16,728 nt of DNA from an uncultured Acidobacteriota bacterium. GTDB lineage: Bacteria > Acidobacteriota > Terriglobia > Terriglobales > Acidobacteriaceae. The stretch lies in NCBI GenBank assembly GCA_903832475.1, contig CAILBQ010000818.1:1-16728 (forward strand), read 5' to 3'. Below are positions 1 through 6,438 of this stretch, in pieces; positions within the stretch are counted from its first letter, which is position 1; each line of letters begins with the position of its first letter. The notes under the pieces were generated by a model. The model saw nothing but the letters and a program-made list of their open reading frames with translations. It did no database searches and was not told where the DNA came from. The translations under genes and the position numbers were made by a program.

Positions 1-557
1 AGCACGGTGGGGATGGGGCCGGAGGCGGCGAGGGCCATCATCATGGCGGGCAGGCCCTTGTCGCAGGTGGCCACGCCGAGGACGCCTGAGCGGGTGGGCA
101 GGGAGCGCATAAGGCGGCGCAAAACGATGGCGGCGTCGTTGCGGAAGGGCAGCGAGTCGAACATGCCGGTTGTGCCCTGGGTGCGGCCGTCGCAGGGATC
201 GGTGCAGGCTCCGGCGAAGGGCACGGCGTTGAGAGAGGATAGTTCGCGGGCGGCTTCGGCCACCAGGAGGCCGACTTCCCAGTGACCGGTGTGGAATCCG
301 AGGGCGATGGGGGTTCCGTCGGGCGCACGGACACCACCGTGAGTGCTGAGGATGAGGAATTCGGGGCCGAGGACTCTAGCCGGGCTCCAGCCCATGCCGA
401 CGTTCATGCTGAGGCCGAACAGATTGCCGGAGGGCTGGGTCACCAGCATTTCAGGCGTGATAGGGAGCTGACCTTGCGGACCGGGGGCATGTGTCGCGAC
501 GGCGCTGAAATCCAGGCCTGCGGTTTCCAGCACGGAGGTGATATCGATGGAAGAAAT
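1..557 (-). CDS. yjhG: YjhG/YagF family D-xylonate dehydratase (IlvD/Edd superfamily), N-terminal part only
   Basis: Reading leftward this frame encodes the N-terminal ~185 residues of a sugar-acid dehydratase, an Fe-S enzyme of the IlvD/Edd superfamily. It dehydrates aldonic acids such as D-xylonate to 2-keto-3-deoxy acids in the cytoplasm. The match is to the YjhG/YagF subfamily: a THAPGPQGQLP-type N-terminus, PSGNLFGLSMNVGMGW, DPCDGRTQGTTGMFDSLP and GVATCDKGLPAMMMALAA. The Cys residues in DPCDG and ATCDKG are two of the three cluster ligands of the superfamily; the third lies beyond the window. The frame opens after the stop of the upstream permease gene (588-590), with no ATG, GTG or TTG before conserved sequence. 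I placed the start at ATT 557 because AGGAG lies 9 nt upstream. GTG 533 is the alternative but lacks a ribosome binding site. It is clearly co-transcribed with the permease. The family is secure; the exact substrate (xylonate or another aldonate) is inferred. Confidence 0.85.
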   Translation of the reverse strand, partial: MSSIDITSVLETAGLDFSAVATHAPGPQGQLPITPEMLVTQPSGNLFGLSMNVGMGWSPARVLGPEFLILSTHGGVRAPDGTPIALGFHTGHWEVGLLVAEAARELSSLNAVPFAGACTDPCDGRTQGTTGMFDSLPFRNDAAIVLRRLMRSLPTRSGVLGVATCDKGLPAMMMALAASGPIPTV

Positions 558-587
558 GACCGCGCTCTCCTGCTTCCTGAGTGTAGT

Positions 588-1886
588 TCAGTTGGATGAA
601 TCGTTGAGGGGAGACAAGGGCTGAGCGGTGCGACGCAGGCCGAGGATGATGAATCCCGAAAGCACGAGTGAGATTGACATGAGCAGGAAGCCGGCGCGCG
701 AGTTCCCTGTTTTCGCTTCGAGCAGGCCGACAAACCAGGTGCCCGCGAATCCTCCGAGAGCCCCGCTGCTGTTGACCAGCGCGGTGATGGGGCCGGCGAC
801 GTTTTTGGGCAGGATCTCCGGCATGACGGCGAAGAACGGGCCGTAGGGCGCGTACATAGCGCTGCCTGCCAGCACCAGGAAGGCATAGGCCCACCAGAAG
901 CTTTGCGCGGCCGTGGCGTAGGAGCCGAAGAGAGCCACTCCGGCGAGGATCAGAAAGGGCCAGATGAAGGCACGGCGGCGCAGGCTGTGGTCAGAGAAGT
1001 AGCTCACGATGAGCATGAGCAGGATGGCGAAGAGATAGGGCACCGCGCTGAGGAGGCCAGTGATGGCGATGCCGCGCGAGGCGCCGGCCTGGATGATCGA
1101 AGGCAGCCATAGGACGAAGCCGTAGACGCCCACGCTCCAGAAGAAATACTGGATGCAGAGAAGAAGCACGCTTGGCTGCCGCAGGGCCGAGGCCATGTTC
1201 TTCACCTTGGGCAGTGACGATTGTTCGTGGTCCAGTTGCCGTTCAAGCGTGTCGCAGCTTGCGGGCGTCATCCAGCTTGTCTGGCGCGGGTGGTCACGCA
1301 CGATGACAAGCCAGACGAGGCCCCAGATGATCGATGGAATGCCTTCGAGGACAAACGTCATCTGCCATCCGACGGCGCGGATGAGGTAGCCGGTGGCGAG
1401 CGACATCCACAACACGGTGGCGGGGTTGCCGAGCATGAGCAGAGTGTTGGTTCGGGAGCGTTCTTTGCGGGTGAACCAGCCGTTGAGCAGCATGAACATG
1501 GCGGGGAGGATGAAGCTTTCCGCAACGCCAAGCAGAAGGCGATCGACGGCAAGCATCCAGAAGCTGGTGAGAATGCCTGTGAGTGCGGCGAGTGCTCCCC
1601 AGGTGATGAGCGCGGCACCGACCACATATCGCGCGCTGAAACGGCGGGCGAGGGCGGCGCCGGGGATCTGGAAGAGGCAGTAGCCGAGGAAGAAGAGCGA
1701 GCCAAGCAGCGCAGATTCTGAGCGTGTAATGTGCAGCGTTTTCGCCAAGCCAGCCGCGGCTCCGAAGCCATAGTTGGCGCGGTCCAGATAGGCCAGGCTA
1801 TAGGTTACGAAGACGCAGGGCAGCAGGTAGAGCCAGCGCTTGCGCATGGCCGCGTCGACGGAGGTGAGATCAGAACGTTTGGGCAT
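588..1886 (-). CDS. MFS transporter, anion:cation symporter (ACS) type, probable sugar-acid permease
   Basis: This 432-residue inner-membrane protein has about twelve hydrophobic helices. It begins with the YLDRANYGFGAAAG segment typical of the ACS branch of the major facilitator superfamily (galactonate, glucarate, phthalate and tartrate permeases), followed by GSLFFLGYCLFQIPGAALARRFSARYV in helix 2 and its loop. Length is normal for the family. Its stop codon lies about 30 nt from the start of the YjhG-type dehydratase, so the two form an operon and the likely cargo is an aldonic acid such as D-xylonate, imported by proton symport. The substrate is inferred from the neighbour only. The ATG at 1886 is the natural start; it has only a weak GAGC-like ribosome binding site. 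The gene is transcribed away from the cupin gene on the other strand. Confidence 0.88.
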   Translation of the reverse strand: MPKRSDLTSVDAAMRKRWLYLLPCVFVTYSLAYLDRANYGFGAAAGLAKTLHITRSESALLGSLFFLGYCLFQIPGAALARRFSARYVVGAALITWGALAALTGILTSFWMLAVDRLLLGVAESFILPAMFMLLNGWFTRKERSRTNTLLMLGNPATVLWMSLATGYLIRAVGWQMTFVLEGIPSIIWGLVWLVIVRDHPRQTSWMTPASCDTLERQLDHEQSSLPKVKNMASALRQPSVLLLCIQYFFWSVGVYGFVLWLPSIIQAGASRGIAITGLLSAVPYLFAILLMLIVSYFSDHSLRRRAFIWPFLILAGVALFGSYATAAQSFWWAYAFLVLAGSAMYAPYGPFFAVMPEILPKNVAGPITALVNSSGALGGFAGTWFVGLLEAKTGNSRAGFLLMSISLVLSGFIILGLRRTAQPLSPLNDSSN

Positions 1887-1987
1887 TCAGGCGCTCGGGG
1901 AAGATTGACATGGACTCGACAACAAACTTATGGTTCCTGGGCAAGCAAGGAAACGAGCAAAGGACCAGCAAGAGAGAGGATACGCGA

Positions 1988-2464
1988 TTGAGACTGCTTT
2001 GCAGAGGAGTTGGGTTGGGCCTGGTGGCGGCATCCATCGCCGCGCATGGACAACAGGTAGACAAGTATTCGGCGGATGCATTGGGTGAGCAGTTGAAGCC
2101 GCTGGTGACGAAGGCGGCGGCAGGCAGTGGATCGGCAAGTGAGACGCTGCAGAAGTACGGGGTGGACTACACCATGCTGGCCTTTCGCAGCAAGAGCGGT
2201 GGAGGAGAAGTACACGAGAAGTTCGCGGATATCTTCATCGTGATGGAGGGCAAAGCGACGTTGCTTTCAGGTGGAGAACTGGAGAACCCGGCGACTTCGA
2301 GCCCGGGGGAGCTGTATGGGACGTCGGTGCTTCATCCTGTGCAAACGACGATGCTGGAAAAGGGAGACATCGTGCATATTCCAGCGAATACTCCCCACCA
2401 GATGCTGCTTCCGAAAGATGGCTCCATCACTTATTTTGTCGTCAAAGTGAAGGAAAAGAACTAG
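1988..2464 (+). CDS. secreted cupin-domain protein
   Basis: A small single-cupin protein of 158 residues with an N-terminal export signal. The signal comprises two Arg, a hydrophobic stretch GVGLGLVAASIAA, and a probable cleavage near AAHG-QQ. The beta-barrel core shows a cupin motif 1 with one His (EVHEKFADIFIVMEG, H76) and a motif 2 GDIVHIPANTPHQM with H137. The usual HxH pair is reduced to one His, so metal binding is possible but not certain. I chose TTG 1988 because AGAGAGGA ends 7 nt upstream and because it places the signal sequence at the N-terminus. An in-frame ATG at 1910, also with a GGGGAAG upstream, would add 26 charged residues and leave only 23 bp to the divergent permease start. 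The role is unknown; envelope-located cupins often handle sugars or small acids, which would fit the neighbouring genes, but this is a guess. Confidence 0.75.
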   Translation: MRLLCRGVGLGLVAASIAAHGQQVDKYSADALGEQLKPLVTKAAAGSGSASETLQKYGVDYTMLAFRSKSGGGEVHEKFADIFIVMEGKATLLSGGELENPATSSPGELYGTSVLHPVQTTMLEKGDIVHIPANTPHQMLLPKDGSITYFVVKVKEKN

Positions 2465-2594
2465 GCAGGCGGAGGAGTAGTTTGGGTGCCCGCGTGGACT
2501 CTTGCCTGAGGCCCGCTCATCGCGATGAGGCTGCGATGAACGGGGCGCATATAGTTGCGGTGACAATCGAATGCGGAAAGAGTGAGGTGCCTGC

Positions 2595-5306
2595 CTATTC
2601 CGGCAGGGTCTTGCTGCCGGTGATGGTGAACTCTGCGTGCAGGGACTGGTTCTGTGCTGGGGGCTGGCCGCCGCCGATGAAGATTTTGTAGGTGCCGGCC
2701 GGAATGGTCGGTTCGCCTGCGGAGGTGACCATGCTGAGGTCGCGGTCCTTGAGATCGAACCTGACCTTCTGGCTGGCTGCTGGTTCAAGGTGAATGCGTT
2801 TGAAGGCGCGAAGGGCTCTGAGTGGAGCGCCGTCCACGGGCGGGAAGCTGAGATAGAGCTGCACGACTTCGTCGCCGGCGAGTTGGCCGACGTTTGTGAC
2901 GGTAACGCTGACGGATACAGGCTTGCCGGCAGCGACCGGAGCTGAAGGCAGTTCGAGACTGCTGTAGTTGAAGACGGTGTAGCTGAGTCCGTAGCCGAAG
3001 GGATAGAGCGGGGTGCCTTCGAAGTAGCGATAGGTGCGGCCTTTCATGGCGTAGTCTTCAAACGGAGGAAGCTGGCTCACGTCTTTGTAGAAGGTGACAG
3101 GCAGGCGGCCGGCGGGATTGTTTTTGCCGCTCAGCGTCTCGGCCACGGCGGCTCCGCCTTCTTCGCCGGAATACCAGGCTTCGAGGATGGCGTTGGCATG
3201 CTGCTGCGCCCAGTTCACGCCAAGAGCGCTGCCATTCATCAGCACTACGACCATGGGCTTATTGGCGTTGGAGATGAATTGCAGCAGGTCCTGCTCGGGC
3301 TTGGGCAGGTCGAGCGAGGTGCGGTCGCCGCCTTTGAAGCCTTCTTCGTTGACCTGCATCTCCTCGCCTTCGAGCTGGCTGGTGATGCCGACGACGGCGA
3401 CGATGACGTCGGCATTTTGCGCGGCGGCCAGAGCGTCTGGCTGAGGCGAGCGATCGACCACGGACCAGATGAGCTGGGCCTTCGGTGTGCCTGAGCCGAT
3501 GACCGCGTATTCGACTTTGATTTCTGCTTTCTTGCCGGCTTCGAGATGGACGCGGCCAAGCTTGGGTTCGGGACCGCTGGTCATGAATTCGAGGGCTACC
3601 TCCTTGCCGTCGACGGAGACGCGGGCAAAGCCGTCGGCGAGGATGCCGAAGTTGTAATCGGCCGTGGCGGTGGGGGTGAGGAAGCCGCTCCACTGAATCA
3701 TGAGCGGAGTCTTACCGACCGTTTCGGCGGGCAGGCTGGCGGTGGTGAGATCGACGTTAGATTCGGTGCGGCTGGTAATCGGCGTGGGTTTTTCGCCCAT
3801 GGGCTGGCCGGTGGAGTAATCGGCTTTCAAACCGGGTTTGCCGTCGGGCGTGGTGAGCAGTGCGGAGTCGACCGGCTTGCCGTCATTGCGCAGGAACTGG
3901 GTCCCGGGGACGAAGGTGATCTGCGCGTTGGGGAACTCCGCCTTGAGCCCTTCGAGTACGCTGACGGAGTGCGTGGGCACGCCGTTGTAGTTGCCCAGCA
4001 GCACTTTGGTCTGGTCAGCGAGTGGGCCAATGACGGCGATCTTGGTGGGGGCTTTCAGCGGCAATACGCCATCGTTCTTCAGCAGCACCATTGATTCGTT
4101 GGCCAGCTTGCGAGCCAGGGCGCGATGCGCGGCGGAATCCAGTTCTTTTTCGTCGATCTTGGTGTAGGGGACCATCTCCGGCGGGTCGAACATGCCCAGC
4201 TTGATGCGCGCGGTAAAGAGGCGACGCAGGGCGATGTCGATGTCGCTTTCCTTGATGAAGCCCTGCTTCACGGCATCGACGTAGGGCTTGTAGTCATGGT
4301 CGTCGGTGACCTTGGCGAAGAAGTCGGCGCACTCGTTGTCCATGCCGCGCTTGAGCGAGATACCGGAAGCCTCAGCCTGGGTGGGCTTGAATTTGTGGCC
4401 CTCGTGAATGTCGATTACGGCGCCGCAATCCGATACGACGTAGCCCTTGAAGGCCCACTTGCCGCGCAGTTGATCTTCGAGCAGGAACTCGTTGGCGCAA
4501 GCGGGCTGGCCATTGATGCTGTTGTAGGCGCACATGATGGAGCCGGCTTTGCCTTCGGTAATGGCGGCGCGGAAAGCGGGCAGGTAGGTATCGATCTCAT
4601 CGTGCTTGCTGACGGTGACGTCGGCGATGTGGCGGGTCGATTCCGGTCCGCTGTGGACGGCGTAATGCTTGGGGGTGGAGATGACGCGGTAGTACTTCGG
4701 GTCGTCGCCCTGCATGCCGGTGACGAAGGCTACGCCCATGCGGCCTGTGAGGTAAGGGTCTTCGCCGTAGGTTTCCTGGCCACGGCCCCAGCGCGGGTCG
4801 CGGAAGATATTGATGTTGGGCGCCCAGAAGTCGAGACCTTCGAAGATGTTGCTGTGGCCGGCGCGGACGTCCTGCGCGTGTTTGATGCGGCCCTCGGTGC
4901 TGATGGCGATGCCCATCTCGTGAATGGTGGCGGGATCGAAGGTCGCGGCCAGACCGATGGGTTCGGGGAATTCTGTTGTTCCGTTGACGGCTACGCCATG
5001 CAGGCTCTCGCTCCACCAATCGTACGCGGGGATGCCGAGGTGCGGGACGGCGCGCGCCTGGTTCACGAGTTGCTGGGCCTTTTCTTCGAGCGTCATGTGC
5101 TGGATGATGTCGTCGACACGCTTTTCGATGGGGAGCTTGAGATTCATGTAGGGCATCTTGCTGGCGTCCTGCATGGGCTGCGCGGCGACTGCCGGAGCAG
5201 GAGCCTGGGCAAGCAGGCAGAGAGGCGAGAAAGCAGCGGCAATCAGGCTGCTGACCAGCAGATTACGAGAGGTGCGAGCGCGGCAGGGCAAAGACGTCCG
5301 TTTCAT
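2595..5306 (-). CDS. exported glycoside hydrolase family 3 beta-xylosidase/beta-glucosidase with PA14 insert
   Basis: A 903-residue exported enzyme that hydrolyses terminal beta-linked sugars from oligosaccharides. The start MKRTSLPCRARTSRNLL at 5306 gives a standard signal peptide (hydrophobic LLVSSLIAAAFSPLCLLAQA) and has AGGAAG 9 nt upstream; an ATG at 5357 adds 17 residues and is less likely. The GH3 N-terminal barrel shows AYDWWSESLHGVA, NINIFRDPRWGRGQETYGEDP and STPKHYAVHSGPE. The nucleophile is Asp293 in GYVVSDCGAV. A PA14 carbohydrate-binding domain is inserted at about residues 490-615. The second GH3 domain follows, with the acidic EGEEMQVNEEGFKGGDR segment that usually holds the acid/base Glu, and then a fibronectin-III-like domain at about 790-880. 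The SDC and WWSE signatures resemble the xylosidase branch of GH3, but glucosidase activity cannot be excluded. It lies downstream of otsB in the same direction with a 131-bp gap and its own promoter candidate. Confidence 0.92.
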   Translation of the reverse strand: MKRTSLPCRARTSRNLLVSSLIAAAFSPLCLLAQAPAPAVAAQPMQDASKMPYMNLKLPIEKRVDDIIQHMTLEEKAQQLVNQARAVPHLGIPAYDWWSESLHGVAVNGTTEFPEPIGLAATFDPATIHEMGIAISTEGRIKHAQDVRAGHSNIFEGLDFWAPNINIFRDPRWGRGQETYGEDPYLTGRMGVAFVTGMQGDDPKYYRVISTPKHYAVHSGPESTRHIADVTVSKHDEIDTYLPAFRAAITEGKAGSIMCAYNSINGQPACANEFLLEDQLRGKWAFKGYVVSDCGAVIDIHEGHKFKPTQAEASGISLKRGMDNECADFFAKVTDDHDYKPYVDAVKQGFIKESDIDIALRRLFTARIKLGMFDPPEMVPYTKIDEKELDSAAHRALARKLANESMVLLKNDGVLPLKAPTKIAVIGPLADQTKVLLGNYNGVPTHSVSVLEGLKAEFPNAQITFVPGTQFLRNDGKPVDSALLTTPDGKPGLKADYSTGQPMGEKPTPITSRTESNVDLTTASLPAETVGKTPLMIQWSGFLTPTATADYNFGILADGFARVSVDGKEVALEFMTSGPEPKLGRVHLEAGKKAEIKVEYAVIGSGTPKAQLIWSVVDRSPQPDALAAAQNADVIVAVVGITSQLEGEEMQVNEEGFKGGDRTSLDLPKPEQDLLQFISNANKPMVVVLMNGSALGVNWAQQHANAILEAWYSGEEGGAAVAETLSGKNNPAGRLPVTFYKDVSQLPPFEDYAMKGRTYRYFEGTPLYPFGYGLSYTVFNYSSLELPSAPVAAGKPVSVSVTVTNVGQLAGDEVVQLYLSFPPVDGAPLRALRAFKRIHLEPAASQKVRFDLKDRDLSMVTSAGEPTIPAGTYKIFIGGGQPPAQNQSLHAEFTITGSKTLPE

Positions 5307-5355
5307 GGCAACCAACTTCCTAAATCGCTTTATTTGTGAAAGAACGAGCGAAACC

Positions 5356-5385
5356 AATGTAGTCGCAAGGCGGTTCGATTGTAAA
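5356..5385 (-). promoter_or_regulatory. sigma-70-type promoter candidate for the GH3 gene
   Basis: On the minus strand, TTTACA (5385-5380, five of six matches to TTGACA) and TACATT (5361-5356, four of six to TATAAT) are separated by 18 nt. The predicted transcript start is near 5349, giving a leader of about 43 nt to the ATG at 5306. It suggests that the GH3 gene can be expressed independently of otsAB. Read by eye only. Confidence 0.4.
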
Positions 5386-5437
5386 GATTCGACCGGAGCG
5401 GATTTTGCTGGTTGGCGGCGGAAGCGGGTCTGATAGT

Positions 5438-6316
5438 TCAGCCTGACGGGGAAGCCTTGGAAACTGCGTGCAGCCAGCTTCGGAAGAAAGCGCGCAACTC
5501 AACCGGAGGCCGCAGCCAGAGTTGCGCCGCGGTGGGACGCGCTTCCCGGCGCACGAGGATGCTAAGGCCGCGGGCGCCGAGAGCTTCAAAAGCGTCTTCG
5601 TCGGTAGTGTCGTCGCCCAAGTAGGCGACCGGCGCGTGGGAGGGCCAGGACCGCAGCAGCAGGCGGACGGCGCCACCCTTGTTGCGCCCGGCGCGCAATT
5701 CCATGCCCCCGTCGAAGGTGAGCAGTGTCATGCCGGGAGTTTCGGCAAAGGGCAAGAGAACTTCCATGGTGCGCGTCCGCGCCAGCTCGGCCAGGTGGGA
5801 CGATTTGCCGCGCCAGTGAACGACCACTGCATTCCATTTTTCTTCGAGCCGCAGGTCCATGCCGGCCTGTTGAACGCGGTGACGGGCCGCCCGGAGGGCT
5901 TCGAGCTGCGCATCTTGCAGCTTTTCTTTTTCGACTTCTCCATTGGGCAGCAGACGTTCCGCTCCGTGCAAACCCCAGATTTCGACCGGGGTTGCCAGGC
6001 CGAGCTGGCGGGCGACCTGGCGCGACGGCCGGCCGCTGATCAGAGCCACGCGGGTGCGGCCCTCTCTGCTGATGCGATCCAGCAACTCACGCACGCCGGC
6101 CCACGGGCGAACGGTCGCGGGGTCAATGCGGAAAGGAGCGAGCGTGCCGTCGAAATCGAGCAGCAGGCAGCTTTGTTGCGCGGCCGACAGTCGCCTGAAG
6201 AAGTCTGTGAGGTGAGGGGCAGCCAAGCCTGACGCCGGGCTGTCGTTCCGTTGAGGCGGGTGTTCGGCGATGCGTCTCGGAGTGGTTACTCGGTCGGCAA
6301 CTACGGTGGCAGACAT
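5438..6316 (-). CDS. otsB: trehalose-6-phosphate phosphatase
   Basis: OtsB dephosphorylates trehalose 6-phosphate to trehalose, the second step of the OtsAB pathway, in the cytoplasm. The 292-residue protein is a HAD-superfamily phosphatase. It has the nucleophile motif LLLDFDGTLAPF (Asp54, Asp56), the Ser/Thr motif ALISGRP, a cap region, the conserved RNKGGAV Lys near residue 213, and the metal-binding loop YLGDDTTDEDAFEAL (Asp235, Asp236), which is characteristic of trehalose phosphatases. The first ~35 residues are a variable extension. The ATG at 6316 is preceded by GGAG with 9 nt spacing. It follows otsA in the same direction after a 122-bp gap, so the two probably form one unit, although the gap is large enough to hold internal regulation. 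Length and motifs are normal for the family. Confidence 0.95.
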   Translation of the reverse strand: MSATVVADRVTTPRRIAEHPPQRNDSPASGLAAPHLTDFFRRLSAAQQSCLLLDFDGTLAPFRIDPATVRPWAGVRELLDRISREGRTRVALISGRPSRQVARQLGLATPVEIWGLHGAERLLPNGEVEKEKLQDAQLEALRAARHRVQQAGMDLRLEEKWNAVVVHWRGKSSHLAELARTRTMEVLLPFAETPGMTLLTFDGGMELRAGRNKGGAVRLLLRSWPSHAPVAYLGDDTTDEDAFEALGARGLSILVRREARPTAAQLWLRPPVELRAFFRSWLHAVSKASPSG

Positions 6317-6422
6317 CGAATGCTACTCCGCGAAACAGGTTCAGCGCTGCACCCATGGTATGGGCAGCGTGATGGACAGCAGGTGAAAATCGTAGTGGGT
6401 GTGCTCAATCGTGCAAGTGGTC

Positions 6423-6436
6423 TTGATTCGAATCAC
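6423..6436. promoter_or_regulatory. FNR-box-like palindrome in the otsA-otsB gap
   Basis: TTGAT-TCGA-ATCAC matches the FNR half-site pair TTGAT-N4-ATCAA in nine of ten positions, and includes the perfect 12-bp palindrome TGATTCGAATCA (6424-6435). It lies just past the otsA stop and 107 bp before otsB. No -10 box stands at a canonical distance, so a regulatory role is tentative. Confidence 0.25.
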
Positions 6437-6438
6437 GA

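Noticed and set aside
2516..2529. Palindrome CTCATCGCGATGAG in the gap between the cupin and GH3 genes
   Set aside because: The stem is only 5 bp with no T-run on either strand, so I did not call a terminator for the convergent genes; nothing else in this 130-bp gap stands out.
4125..5339. Long open frame of 404 codons on the plus strand
   Set aside because: It is exactly antisense to the N-terminal half of the GH3 gene, whose domain motifs are unambiguous. Its product has the Val/Gly/Asp-rich composition of an antisense shadow in GC-rich DNA and no recognisable domain.
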